Position numbers and translations under genes: made by a program. A DNA stretch of 64,000 nt from Parasponia andersonii (Eukaryota; Streptophyta; Magnoliopsida; Rosales; Cannabaceae): NCBI GenBank assembly GCA_002914805.1, contig JXTB01000029.1, positions 106,194 through 170,193 of the forward strand. Reading direction: 5' to 3'. Below, piece after piece: positions 1 to 11,857 of the stretch. Numbering within the stretch: the stretch's first letter is position 1; each line of letters opens with the position of its first letter. The notes under the pieces were generated by a model. It did not search any database and was not told where the DNA came from. It saw only the letters and a list, made by a program, of their open reading frames with translations.

Positions 1-2680
1 AAAGACATACAGAACTGTCCAAGTTATCAGTTTTAGTCTTATATATGTCAAAGACAAGGGAACAAGTGGTCAAACGCTTTTCTCAGACATTCTTGAACCT
101 TGATGATTTTTTCAGAATGTTTTAATTCGCGAGTTTCTATTCAAAGTTCCTTGGCCATGTTTAAGTTGCCCAGTTGTAAAGGGGTTTGGCAGTTATGAGT
201 CTTGTGAGCCAGAAATAAACGGTTAGAAATAGATCAATCATCATTAGTTGTAGGTATTCTTTTAGCGGTGACAATTTGTGTCAGCTGAGTCATATTTGAG
301 TATGTTCATGTATAACAACATCTACCTCAATTCGAATCTGATCTATTAATAATTGTGCGAGAAATTCTAACTCGAATCCGACTCATTTATAAACAGAATG
401 ACCCGATATAATCAGTATAACTCGTTTATTTAAATAGATCACATTTGGATCAAGTCAACCCGACACGATCCGTTAACCCGCTTAATCCAAATTAGCTAAA
501 ATATATATTTTTAACACATTTAACGTAAATTTGTATATATTTTATGACTTTAAAATATTAATATTTACCAAAAATAAATTGAAATCACGTAAAATTCCAA
601 TATATATGCAAAATAAAGTTTTAAAAATACACTAATATTTTCAAATAGGTCATAAATAGGTCGATCTGAAATTGACCCATTTAATAATCAGATCATTGCG
701 GGTCAGTTTTGAGTTACTGAGTCAACCTAAACCTGATCCATTTAATAAATGAATTCGCGAGTTGAACCCAATTTTGATCCGAACCTGTTTGTTTAAGAAA
801 GACCCAAACTCGTTAACTACGCTAAGTTTCAGTCCTGTTGTCATGTTTGACCCTTTCTGTCTCTGTCCTATTGTCATGTTTGACCCTTTCTTTATGTTCT
901 ATCTATACTCCAGAGGAAAGTGGGTAAAGTTTCTCAACATGTTTCTTGTCTCGTCTTTTCGATTTTTTTCTGTCTCAAGGGGTTCTTCGTCACACCATTT
1001 ACAATTGTACAAAATGGGGGGATGTATTCTAGCACCCAAAAGAAAGGGACTATATGTCTATCATCGGATTTTGTCTCTGTCTCACTGTGTTTAACTGTAA
1101 TGATTTGCTTTAAACAACTATTCAGTAATAATTGTCGTCTTATGGGTGGGAGCAATATCCATTCTGTATGTCATTATTATGATGGATTAACTTGTTTCAG
1201 GACCACAGCACGGACTTCATAGTAAAACTTCAAAAGACTGGGATCAACACGTTAATCCAAGATCCAACTTCATCTTTTTTTCTCTCTCTCTGCACTTCAC
1301 CACTTTTGAGTTATGCATATCTTTCACTACGAAACAGATAAAACGTGGTTGACTTAATACAGCAAGCACTCTCAAAGCTTGCAAAACAATCAGATATTGA
1401 CCGCGGTGATTGCTTTTCGACATAAGGATGTAAATGCCTATTGACTTCACAGCCAGCAATTTATTCAACTCGTAAAGGATATTGATGTGCGGTTAATTCT
1501 CGTGAAAATTGGCAGGTGAGTTTAAGTGATTTTTTAATGTGGCTTATCATTTTGGGCATGCGACAGTTGGGTTGGAGCTAGCATTACACATTTGTACTAA
1601 GAATATCAACGTTGTTTGAACAAATACTTACTTTGAGTAATGAGTCAACTACATTTTTCCCTTTCACGTACACATTCTGAAAATGAGCTTCGGCTAAGGA
1701 TAGGCGCATATGAGTATCTATTTAATCAAGATCCTTGATTGACATGGGCCTTATAATGAGACCCACAAATTAGATCTAGTCCTGATTTGACAAACGCCTC
1801 AAAACACCTCTCTCCTAATTAGCATTTCTATGTAAACGCAAGTTATATGGTCTGTTTGGACAAGGGCTCCCTCTCGTTTTCTTATTTTCCAATGTTACAC
1901 CCGTCCTTGCATATTGTCTCGTCTTGTCTTTTTGGATTGTTTTCCTGTCTCTACCGGGAAGGGGTTCTTTTTGAATCGATTCAATATTTAAGTGAACGAT
2001 ACTGTGTTGGTGATAAGAGCTTTCTTTTTCATATCCAATATGATTTCAATAGATTTTGTTTTCCCCTTCAGTATGAGCGGGGAATGCAAGTATTGATGCG
2101 GTACGATACGACCAAAACTGAGCAGAGCAAGGTACATTATGTTATGCATGGACTTCATAATGTTACCTCAACCATCACGATTATTAGTCGGTCTTTCTGA
2201 CTTAATATTTGTCCTTTTTCAATAGCAAATAAACTCTGGATCGATCATAGGCTGCTGGTAAGCTACTATATCTACCATGAGCCTCTGCTCATTCCAACCA
2301 ACCAACTCTGTAACTTAAGAAGATCAGCTCCAACAATTTTTATTTACTCTTAACCACTTCATGCATATTGAGGGGTGAGAGGAACTCTTATGAGATGATT
2401 GTTAAGTACATGGCAGAGAGATCTAATAAGGTGAATATACATCCATGAATTATATTGTTAAAAAAATAAAAATAAAAAAAAAAGGTTAAAAATTGTACAT
2501 CTATGAATCATAAACGACTGACGTCTAAGTATGGCAAATCGAAAAGTATTGATTAAAAAATTTAGAAAAAAATATTACGTAACAAAATAATTCTAATCAC
2601 AAAATACACAAATAGATAATAGTACTTTTATTGTTGATCAAAAACGACGTAACCATACTTTATCTTTCCGCTTCTTTTTA
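1..2680. other. Intergenic or upstream-gene flank, no gene model
   Basis: No long open frame with recognisable protein similarity is visible. The first 250 bases could be the 3' untranslated end of a gene outside the window. Two short pieces, about 2072-2131 and 2226-2260, look exon-like because each is bordered by a pyrimidine-rich AG and a GT, but I could not tie them to a protein family. A segment near 930-985 (tcgtcttttcgatttttttc) recurs in diverged form at about 1915-1965, so this flank contains an old internal duplication. A stretch at about 838-895 repeats a unit of some 34 bases (tcatgtttgaccctttct). Confidence 0.4.
295..805. repeat. Dispersed repeat-like block rich in CGGGTC/GACCCG words
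   Basis: This block alternates short words such as gacccgat, caacccgacacgatccg, ttgacccattt and cgaacctgttt with AT-rich filler. Such composition is typical of short non-autonomous dispersed repeats found in many dicot genomes. I see no coding capacity and could not fix terminal repeats or a target-site duplication, so the class is left open. Confidence 0.4.
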
Positions 2681-2684
2681 TGAC

Positions 2685-3195
2685 AACGGGGCCCAAGAAG
2701 GCCCATCGTATGTGCTTAGAGAGTTGAAAGTTGGAGCAACAATGGTGTCCTCTCCTAAATGGCGTCCTCATTTGCGTGTCTCAAGACTGCAATTTTCGAT
2801 AGAGAAGAGAAAGAACATAATACTCAATAATTTTCATTTTTTTTCAAATTTTTATTTTTGGTAAATGTGGATTCAGACAGTACCAAGCTCATATTCGAGG
2901 CCTCAACGCTTACGATAAGCCACAGGAAATTTATCAAAGATTACAGTATGTGCGACACTTGAAATGTTTAATACGAAAGTTTTTTTTTTTAATTTTATTT
3001 TAAATAGCAAAATATAACGAGCAGAGTAGAGTTTGCTGTTGTTATAATTGCATCTAATTCTAGTTATAGACTAATAGTATCGTAAATTTGAAATGGACGC
3101 GAAGGACTATACAAATTCAAATACGGAGCTTTATATTTGTTGAAGGGTGCTGGTGTGGTGTCTCAAAGGAAAAACTGGGTGACGAAAAGTAGTGG
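2685..3195 (+). pseudogene. Truncated copy of FRA10AC1 exons 1-2
   Basis: This stretch repeats the 5' part of the intact FRA10AC1 gene at 4717-5290: leader, start-codon region, exon 1, intron 1, exon 2 and the start of intron 2. Shared words include ggcccatcgtat, gcaacaatgg, ctgcaattttcgatagagaa, cagtaccaagctca and aaatttatcaaagattac. It is diverged: the leader is shortened, extra bases sit just after the ATG, and an extra a in gataagccacag shifts the exon 2 frame. No later exons follow. A last matching piece (acaatctccttcaccaagaa) lies at about 3844-3866, on the far side of a MITE-like insertion. The copy keeps intron sequence, so it arose by DNA duplication rather than retroposition. It is very unlikely to make a protein. 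Confidence 0.8.
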
Positions 3196-3209
3196 AGTCA
3201 GAACTTAGG

Positions 3210-3788
3210 TCATGTTGGGTACGCCGTATTGTATTGTATTGTGATATATTATATTAGATTGTATTGTATTGTATTATTTTTATTACAATACTGTGTTTGG
3301 TTTTGCATTTGTATTAAAACTTTGTATAAAAAAATTAATTTTGAAAAATACCATTTTTAAAATTTTACTTTGAAAATACCATTTTCAAAAAATATTTGCG
3401 AAAATACCACATTTAAAATTATCATTTTTAAAAAATGATTTACGAAAATGACACTTTTTAGATACAAATGTAGAAAAAATCACTTTTAAAAATTTATTTA
3501 GAAAAGTACCACTTTTGAAAGTGATAAAATGATGTTCGAAAGAAAGTGATGAAAGAGAAATTAAGAACAGAAAAAGTGTGGAGAGTAGGTACAATACAAT
3601 ATTAGGTTAAAGTTAAAATTATGTAATACGGTGTAATACAGACCTTTAATTCTGTATTAGATAATACTCTACGTATTGTACTAAATTTTGATGTAATATT
3701 AAAGAATATAATACAAAAGTACAATCAAATACGATATTATGTTTAATTAATACAATATAAAGTCCTTATATAGTGTACTAAATATGAC
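3210..3788 (+). mobile_element. MITE-like element with imperfect terminal inverted repeats
   Basis: The left end starts tcatgttgggtacgccgtat and the right end, read in reverse complement, starts tcatatttagtacactatat, giving imperfect terminal inverted repeats. The interior is AT-rich, contains repeated runs such as tgtattgtattgtatt and aaaataccatttt, and encodes nothing. A related copy lies in inverted orientation at 55077-55643. The element separates the FRA10AC1 fragment from its continuation near 3844, so it inserted after that duplication. The superfamily cannot be assigned because I could not fix a target-site duplication. Confidence 0.65.
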
Positions 3789-3994
3789 GGGAAAAATGTA
3801 CAAATTGACCCCACTTGCCCTACTTTGGCTTCGCCCTGGTGGTGAACAATCTCCTTCACCAAGAAAAAATGTTCAAGTTTTCTTTTCTTGCAAACATGGT
3901 CATTCCAAGACTGTTATTCACAACCTGCTTCATGAATCTTTATTGTGAATTTTGTGATTAAAGTTATAAAAAACGTGAGTCGTGATCATTAATT

Positions 3995-4209
3995 AATAGC
4001 ATAATTCTCAGTAATGGCAAAGTCATGCATCATGACGGGGTCTGATATTGTTATAGGTACTGGATCGTGCATGAAACCATCCTTTGAAATAACTCTGTAA
4101 GTGACAAATGGAGGAGTTTGTGAATAACCAAATGTAAACATCTCACCTGCGTAAGAAACTTTGCAAGTAAGATAAATTCATAATGTTTGCTAATTAAATT
4201 TCCTAGCGA
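3995..4209 (-). pseudogene. Near-identical 215-bp fragment of CCD1 copy 1 (intron 7 end and most of exon 8)
   Basis: The 215 bases match 19014-19228 in CCD1 copy 1 with about three mismatches by eye. They include the 3' end of intron 7, the acceptor site, and most of exon 8, which codes for the MHDFAIT region with one of the iron-binding histidines. The match starts and stops abruptly inside exon 8 and inside intron 7, in the same orientation as the parent gene some 15 kb away. Because intron sequence is included, the fragment came from genomic DNA. It is non-functional alone but young, being more similar to copy 1 than copy 1 is to copies 2 or 3. Confidence 0.93.
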
Positions 4210-4700
4210 ACAGAACAAGAATTATTTTCTAATGTTTTCAGAAAATAAGGAGTGTTTGGCAAATATTTTCTAAAATATGTTTGGATAGCAAAAAAAAACA
4301 AAAACAACTATAATATTTAGAAAACAATATTTTTTCCGCTTCTGCTAGAAATTAGTAAATATTGTCTAAAATTGCAATAAAAATTTGTAGCCTCAAATAA
4401 TTTATAATCAACTAATTTTCTCCATATTGAACGTTGTTATTTTATACATTTGTAATTATAATATTTCCCATATTTCACAATATCAAAATCAATGCCCATA
4501 AATATTGAACAAAATTTGGGCATGTCATTGACTAAAAAATAATTGTATTATGTACATAATAAATTCCCGCCATGGATAGCAGTTTAAAAAAGTTTTTGTT
4601 TTACAGTAATCATTCTTGAGGGAAAAAAAAAAACTACCCAAAATAGTTCTGAATCTAACGTAATTCTCCAAAACTGCTACTCAGCCTAATTAACTCCCTT
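4210..4700. other. AT-rich spacer upstream of FRA10AC1
   Basis: No gene is visible. The stretch gaaaataaggagtgtttggcaaatatt and what follows is AT-rich and resembles MITE remains, but no clear inverted ends were found. The last 100 bases form the probable proximal promoter and leader of FRA10AC1. No convincing TATA box was seen. Confidence 0.35.
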
Positions 4701-4872
4701 TCTGGAGGCCCAAGAAATGTACGGCCCAAAGAGACAGAGGAGGCCCATCGTATATGAAGTTCGCGTTTCTCTACGGATTAGGTCCTCGGCGGTCGGAGCT
4801 TTCATACAGTTACAGTCCTACAGCTCGCGCTGCATGCAATTAGGGTTTTTCAAGCTTAGAGTTGAAGCAACA

Positions 4873-7800
4873 ATGGCGTCCTCATTTGCGGCTCTTAAGT
4901 CTGCAATTTTCGATAGAGAAGAGAAGAAACAGTACGTTCATCTCCAACCTTCTTAATCAATTCTCAATTTCGTCTTTTTTGTTCTGATAAATTTTGGATT
5001 CAGGCAGTACCAAGCTCACATTCGCGGCCTCAACGCTTACGATCGCCACAAGAAATTTATCAAAGATTACGGTATGTGCGACCCTTTGACATGTTAAACA
5101 TGAAAGTGTCTATTTTTATTTTTTCAAGCAAAATATATGGAGTAGAGTTTGTTGTTGTTGTTGTTGTTGATTCTAATTCTGGTTATATTACCGTAAATTT
5201 GAATTGAAATGGACTCGAAGGACCATGCAAATACCGAGCTTTGTATTTGTTGGGGTTCTGGTGTCCTAAAGAAAATTGGGTGACGAACAATCTCCTTCAC
5301 CAAGAAGAATGGAGGCTACAGTCATCCTCACACATTTTCTCATTTATGCATATTGTTTTCAAATTTGGTTGCTAATCTTTCCAAAAGTGGGAATTAATCC
5401 CAGTACACAGTAGAAACTGAAAATGGAGATAACTCTTACAAATTACAATTTTACATGTCTGTCTCACAGCGAGACCTCAGAATGAATGTATTCCCTTAGG
5501 TGCCAAATCTCGCAAAATGAAAATCTAATATGTGTGTAAAGATACTTTCTTTGGGCTTGTGATGATCTTGCGAACTTATAGTACCAACCCAAGTTGCTTT
5601 TGATTAGAAAATGCTGATTATTTATTCATTTTGTTCTTGACAAGAATTGGATGTAAAACTGTTTTGTTGTTGCTTTTCGAGTTCGACCAACTCTTTTGAC
5701 AGCTTTTGTTTTGTGCTGCAGTTGGATTCTATGGGAAAGAGAAATCTTCTGAAAACATTAGGCTGCCCGTCAAAACTGATCAAGATACCTTAAGAGAAGG
5801 ATATCGGTTCCTATTGTTTAACCATTTCTATGTAGATTGCAGTTTTTTCTTTGTTTATTTATTTGTAAGACACGGACAAAAAATATTCTTCATCAATTTA
5901 GAAGAAGCACTGTGCTTTCCCATTTCTACTTTTTCTTTTGTGGATATTTATAGCTGCAGGAAATACCTCAAAAATCTTCTTTTTGGGATTATGATTTTGT
6001 TAAGTAACTTTATTGTTTTATCAATCAATGAAGGTTCATACGTTCAGAGGAAGATGATATGGATACGTCTTGGGAGCAAAGGCTGGTGAAGCGATACTAT
6101 GATAAGCTTTTTAAAGAGTATCCTTTTCATGATACTGTATTCCTGTGACAGTTTGATCATAGATTCTGAATCCGTTTGGCAAGTCAGAGACATTTTATTT
6201 AAAACAATAGGAATACATGCCTGATGTGAAAAGATGGATTTTTTTATGCTCTTATTGTAAATTGGAAATGTGAAACTTTCTGATTTGTTTTCTGATTTGT
6301 TCTTTTTCTAAAGTTTGTATTGTAGATTGGCAAGTTATGATCTCTGTATAAATCACTGTTATTGGTTGCCACAATTATCACAGAGAGAATTTTAATTAGA
6401 GCAGATCATTGTTCCCTTAACTCATTTCAGATACTGCATAGCTGACATGTCGCATTACAAGAGTGGCAAGGTATATGACTACCTATTGTATACAAGATTT
6501 ATAAAAATTCAACTTAAATTATTTGTTTTGACCTGTCACATTATAATGTGGTGCTTACTATTATTCTTTTTGTGTTTCTAGGAAAGTGTTTGAACTATGT
6601 ATGAAACAGTTTGATGCTGCAGTGTTGTGTACATTTATTACAGTCAGTATTTAAATGCATAAACTTGAAAGGGAATTTTTCTTTTTCTTCTTGGAGAATC
6701 TTTTTATTTGAAGGTTTTCAATACAATGTCACTGGATATTTTAAAGGGGATCACGTAATTTCTTTTCTTTTTCTTTTTTAAGTATCTGTTAAAATATAGC
6801 TACATAAAAGAAGCTGCTTCTGATTTTGCAAGTTTTTCATTTTAGATTGGTATGAGGTGGCGGACAGAAAAGGAAGTCGTATCTGGTAAAGGTAATACCA
6901 TATTTTGCATTGACATTTTACCCCAAATATACTGATCTCATTTAACTTATATACTTAAAATACTGTAACTCGCATTCTTCTTTCCCCACGTTCTTATTGA
7001 CTTTAGATAAGTACTTCTTTTCAAATCATTTTTTTTTCCCTTCATTCATCTGATTCTCTATGCATGGATGGCTATGTTCTTCTATTACTGTGATTATAGT
7101 AGTTGTTTTTTTTTTTTTTTTTGGGGCTGGAAGTGATTATAGTGTATTTGTTCTAATCTTAATGGTTTGAGATCTTCTATTATAATCTTTATTCTCTTTC
7201 AGTTTGTATCTTAATCGGTCAACTCTGCATTAAATGTGACTTGTTTTCCTTTATTGTCAGGACAGTTCATATGCGGAAACAAACATTGTGATGAAAAAGA
7301 TGGCTTAGCGAGCTATGAGGCACGTGTTTTAGTTTGTAGGAATCATCATGAATTGATAATTTGATCTCTTCATTAGCCTTTCTTTTGAGTTCAGCTAACA
7401 ATGAAAGATATTTCGTTTGTTTGTCTTGCTATATTTTTGGAATGTTCCTACTTATATATAAAATTTTATGTCTCATAATCTCATCTTAATTAGCTGTTAT
7501 ATTTTAGGTGAACTTCTCTTATTTTGAAGCTGGAGAAAACAAACAAGCACTTGTGAAATTGGTAACTTGTGAGAGGTTGGTCTCTCTTTACCAGAGATAT
7601 AACTGCTCTTATTTATCCTTTTCCCTGTAATTTTTTTTTTTCGTTAGACAACGTTAGTATAAGGTCTTAATTCGTGGAAGATGTATATTCCTTGTGGTAA
7701 GTAGTATATTCTAGGCCCTATTTTATCCTCTAATTTCCGGTTTTGTTGTGTATTGTATATGGAGTTTAAACACTATTGCTCATTGAGGAGGGTTGTTATG

Positions 7801-8464
7801 TATATGGAGTAAAAACATTATTGCTCAGTGAGAATGGTTGTACTAATACACCTTTGCACTCAATAGATGTTAATCTGTGGGCATGCTTACCGGGCACTGC
7901 AGTTTTATTGGCACTATTTCAGCATGTTTAATGATGGATAGGCATATTGAAACGAGACTTATCCTAACTTTTCCTTTATTAATGCCGTTTGGGGTCAATT
8001 ACTGCCAAGCAGGTGTGCTGAGAAGCTTCACTACAAAAAACGGAAAGAAAGGGAGAAATCTGAGAGATTGGATCAGGAAGAGCATAGAAGAAAGAGGTGA
8101 CCTTAATTCCATGGGCTTTTGGTCGTACCCCTTTTTCTTAATTGAAGTGCATGTAACTTGAATTAGGCTTGTGACTGTATAGAAGCTGACATACAGTTTA
8201 CTTCCAGGAACCGGTCAAGGAGTGAGGATGATCAGGATACAGATAAAGAGAAAAGCAAAGAAAAGAGGAGAAAAGGTTTGGAGCTACTGCTGATTAAGAG
8301 TCAACGTCGTGCATAGTTTTTGTCATCTTGTTTTATTATGTAATAAGGCTTACACTCCTTCCAAATTGCACCCTGCAGGAAAGAAAACTTCGGCTTCTGC
8401 CTCTGACCTTAAAGTCGATGACGATGATCACTTCGATGAGTTTCTCGAGGGAATGTTTCCTTAG
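4873..8464 (+). CDS. FRA10AC1: FRA10AC1-like spliceosome-associated protein
   Basis: Eleven coding exons give a 248-residue protein: 4873-4931, 5004-5071, 5722-5806, 6034-6117, 6431-6470, 6846-6891, 7261-7319, 7508-7575, 8013-8096, 8208-8275, 8379-8464. The start MASSFAALKSAIFDREEKKQ matches the family N-terminus; the frame is open further upstream to an ATG at 4717, but that part is not family-like. The Fra10Ac1 domain covers about residues 20-185. Cys132, Cys137, Cys168 and Cys171 (CGNKHC and CERC) form a zinc-ribbon-like set. The C-terminus is a basic KR/RS region (RNRSRSED) followed by an acidic DDDDHFDEFLEGMF tail. The human relative is found in catalytic-stage spliceosomes; a nuclear splicing role here is inferred from that. 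Intron 4 (6118-6430) is U12-type and intron 7 starts with GC. Intron 8 contains a roughly 44-bp tandem repeat near 7754-7840. Confidence 0.93.
6118..6430 (+). other. U12-type (minor spliceosome) GT-AG intron
   Basis: The donor reads GTATCCTTTT, the U12 5' splice-site consensus rather than GTAAGT. The sequence TTCCCTTAAC at 6412-6421 matches the U12 branch-point consensus TTCCTTAAC and lies about 10 bases before the acceptor AG, the short spacing expected for U12 introns. Removing exactly this intron joins codons as KEY-CIADMSHY, which fits the protein family. Confidence 0.88.
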
Positions 8465-9470
8465 CATTGAACATGATGAACTTGTACACCCTGCTCTCAA
8501 CTTGCACAAAATCAAATCTCCATAGAAACCTAAGCTGAAAATTCAATTCAGAGCATTGTGCTTGTGGGCTATGGTAGGAATGAAATGTTTTAGGTAGCTT
8601 TGCCATTTGCAAGGCCGAAAGGTTTTGATGTGTGAAATTCTCGACTGTAGGTTGGCCGGCCTTTGTGTTGCTGCAAGATTTATGTAATTTCGTTATAGGG
8701 TGGTATAGTAAGCCGGTTATAAGTAGTTGGTGGATTTAGGTATGTTAAAGATCATCTTTGATCTTCGAATACTATCTATGCTGTGAATATATATAACCAG
8801 GAATCTTAAAATCTCGCCATTTTATGTTCATATACCACATAATAATAAAGACGACGTTATAATTTTTGGTTTATTTTAAAGCGGTCCCATACATTATCAA
8901 TCAATTATGATTTATTTCAGTAATGTATCAATGGAACTATATATACACGAGTAACTAGATACTCATTCTTAGCAGGTTACAATATCATAGCTTAGAGCAC
9001 CAAAAATCGTGACAAACAGTATTAATACCATCGTTTGCTGGACAAATAAGTAGCTGTATGAACCTAGCACTGCTGGATATTATTAGAATTTGATCAGAGA
9101 AAGGGTATAAAAACATGCAAAATTATTGTCTTTTCTTACTATAGAGCCAACAAAATCCAACTTAAAAGTAACAAAGAGAAAAGGCATGGGTAGGACTAAT
9201 GTGGGCCAAAATGACTTTTTTTTTTTTTTTAAAAGTGATATTTTTATAAGTGTTAAAGAACGTTTTGACCTATAATCGTAAATATTTCTTGATAATAAAA
9301 AAGTATCCAAATAACATATTCTTTCATGACTAAGAAGTAAACAAAAGGTCTTTTTGTCCTTCATTAGTCCTTTCTACGTTATTATTTCTACTAACAAATC
9401 TAATCCATATTATCGGATGCTACAGAGAAAATGATAATAATGTATTAATAATAATTATTATTATTATTAG
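8465..9470. other. FRA10AC1 3' UTR and AT-rich intergenic DNA
   Basis: The first 300-400 bases are the probable 3' untranslated region; the end is not sharply marked. The rest is AT-rich with homopolymer runs (for example T/A at 9218-9231) and shows no gene. Confidence 0.5.
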
Positions 9471-9829
9471 GGATAATATCATTTTTATTTCATATATTTT
9501 GATATTTTGTTTAATTTATATCTTTTATTTTGGTTATTATTAATATTGACTATTAGATTTAATATTTATTATAAATTTATACTTTGATACTAATTTGTAA
9601 TTGTTAATTTTGCTAAGATGATTTAATAAATTTTTTTTGGGATAAATTTTTATATAATTTATTTTTAATTTTATAAACAATAATTTAATAAATTAAGTAC
9701 TTTAAATTAGTATAAGAATATAAATTTATAATAAATTTTAAATTTAAAAATAAATGTTGATAATAACCGAAACACAAAATATAATTTAAGCAAAAATATA
9801 AAAATATAAAATAAAAAAATGATGATGTC
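9471..9829. mobile_element. Long-hairpin MITE-like element
   Basis: The left arm (ggataatatcatttttattt onward, about 80 bases) is the inverted complement of the right arm that ends near 9829 (ataaaaaaatgatgatgtc). The arms pair well, including the ttttattttggttatta / taataaccgaaacacaaaa section, so the whole element of about 360 bases can fold into one long AT-rich hairpin. Both sides carry TTATTATTATTA-type sequence, which may be the target site. No coding capacity is present. Confidence 0.65.
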
Positions 9830-11820
9830 ACTTATTTATTATTATTATCATTATGCGATGGACAACTTTACAAGGTGTTCAACTTAAGAATTAGAAATTA
9901 TATAAGTACATGCCTCAAAAAAAAAAAAAAAAAAAGAGACGATGTGTACATGTTCTTGGAATTGTTCTATATTATTTTTGTTGTTAAAAATCACAGAAAA
10001 ACGCAGAAGAGGATGACCAACCAATGCCGTCATAACCCCGTCACTACGAATAACGACAAGAATCCGAGGCAGTCATAATCCCGTTACTTATTTATATGTA
10101 CAGCTAGGCATGTTGACGAAAGAAAAATAAATAAATAAAACAAAAAATTTGAGGTATGAACGTGGAAGTGGGCCCAAAAGCGAGCATTATTAATCTGACA
10201 CGTTATGCCGAAATACAAGTGTCAGCCTGGCAATTTAATCACCTTATTTAAATATTTTTTGTTTTGCCCATAACTAATTAAGCAAATTTTGAACATTTAT
10301 CCCTTCACTCATTTTTTTTTTGTTAGATAATTTCTTCACTCGTCTTTGGCTAGAGAGTTATTATAGGCTCTAATGTCCAAATTGCCCTTGCCAATATAAA
10401 TCAAACCCAATAATTATTTAAACAACAAAATTTTGTTTACTTTGTGATTGAGTTTTGGTATCACATTACATTCTATTTTCTAGTATAAAACTAGGGCAGA
10501 GGTAATTTGTCTATTTTTATGTTTAAAATAATTTATCTTTGTCTTTTACTCACGGTACATTATCTTCTCCAATAATGAAGGTATTATATTCAGGGTTAAA
10601 ATTTAAAAAATATCTCCAGTCTTGGTGAAGTGGAGATTTAATTACAAGTTGTTAGATTCCCATGCCAGATAATTTGTTAGCATAAAATTTAAGTGCTATG
10701 TGAATATTAATTACATGTATAACTAGATAAGCATAGAAAAAAGGGGGCTTAACAGCTCAACTTATGTCAAAATATGCTCTTAACTATTATTGTCTTAAAA
10801 TATAGCCTGTTACAAATGTGAAAAAGGAAATGCTTGATAATAACTTCTCAACCATGCTTTTTATCTTATTCAGTGGTAAAAAGTAACAAATGCCTCATTT
10901 TTCCTTAAAGATTGTCCAAAAGAGACTCCACAACTGCTTTTTAACCTTATATTATTATTTTCTTTTTCCTTTTACCTATATAGTTTCTACTATTTCACTT
11001 ATTTTATTTTTGAAAATGTTGTACTATTTTTCATTTTATTCCAACTTTCAACCAAAAGTCATTAAAAAAACGTAAGTTTTTATTCCTTAACAAAAAGTCA
11101 TTAATTAACGTTACTTAGTCATACACCGAGTTGAAAACTCTTCACCCCATCCATATGCAATTATGTTGGACAACTTTACTACTTTCTTATATAATATGAG
11201 CTAAGCTTGTGGATAAAGATGAATAATTGAAGAACAATGAATTAATATAACCTCTTAAATAATTCACGAAAAAAATATAAAATTAATTTCAACTAAGTAC
11301 CTATTCCATCAATAAAAAATTTGGGTGGATAATAGTCTTATCTTCTTGTTTATTTTTTAACCCACCCTCGTACCCACCTTTTAACCTCTTTTTCTTTTGC
11401 AATATATGGATAAGTACAAACAATAGTTTAAGTTTGTTTTTTATAATATGCTTTTTTAAAAAAAAAAAAAAAATACTCGAACCTTTTTTTAGGCACTAAT
11501 TAAAATCATTAAAAATGGTGAGGATTAAGGAGAAAATGTCAAGGCTAGATTCGTCAAATCATTAAAGTAATGAATATGCCACATTACTTCATTTTAATTT
11601 CTTACAATTTCCAGATCTTTTCTTTCCTCGGGCACAAACATCAAAGAGAGCGACCTTTGCGTGGATTAATTTCCCGAAAAAAAAAACAAAAATAAAATAA
11701 ATTTTGTTGGCTTTTAAAATTTATTTAATCTTTTAAAATTCTTTTTTTTTTTTTTTAAATGAATTAAAATTCTATTTTGAAATGCTCCCTATCCGTCATC
11801 TTCCACTGTCTCTTTTTAAG
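9830..11820. other. AT-rich intergenic region
   Basis: No gene, RNA gene or clear element with defined ends was found. Homopolymer A/T runs are frequent (9908-9925, 11457-11472, 11737-11755). The final part is the upstream region of the NF-YA gene, without an obvious TATA box. Confidence 0.4.
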
Positions 11821-11821
11821 G

Positions 11822-11826
<5 letters not shown>

Positions 11827-11854
<28 letters not shown>
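11827..11854 (+). repeat. (GA)14 microsatellite in the NF-YA leader
   Basis: This uninterrupted GA run directly precedes the upstream ORF in the first leader exon. GA/CT repeats in plant 5' leaders are common and can bind BBR/BPC-type GAGA factors. Whether this one does is not shown here. Confidence 0.85.

Positions 11855-11857
<3 letters not shown>

Noticed and set aside
4717-4872. In-frame ATG upstream of the FRA10AC1 start, adding 52 residues
   Set aside because: The extra part is not family-like and reads as leader sequence; the family N-terminus starts at 4873.
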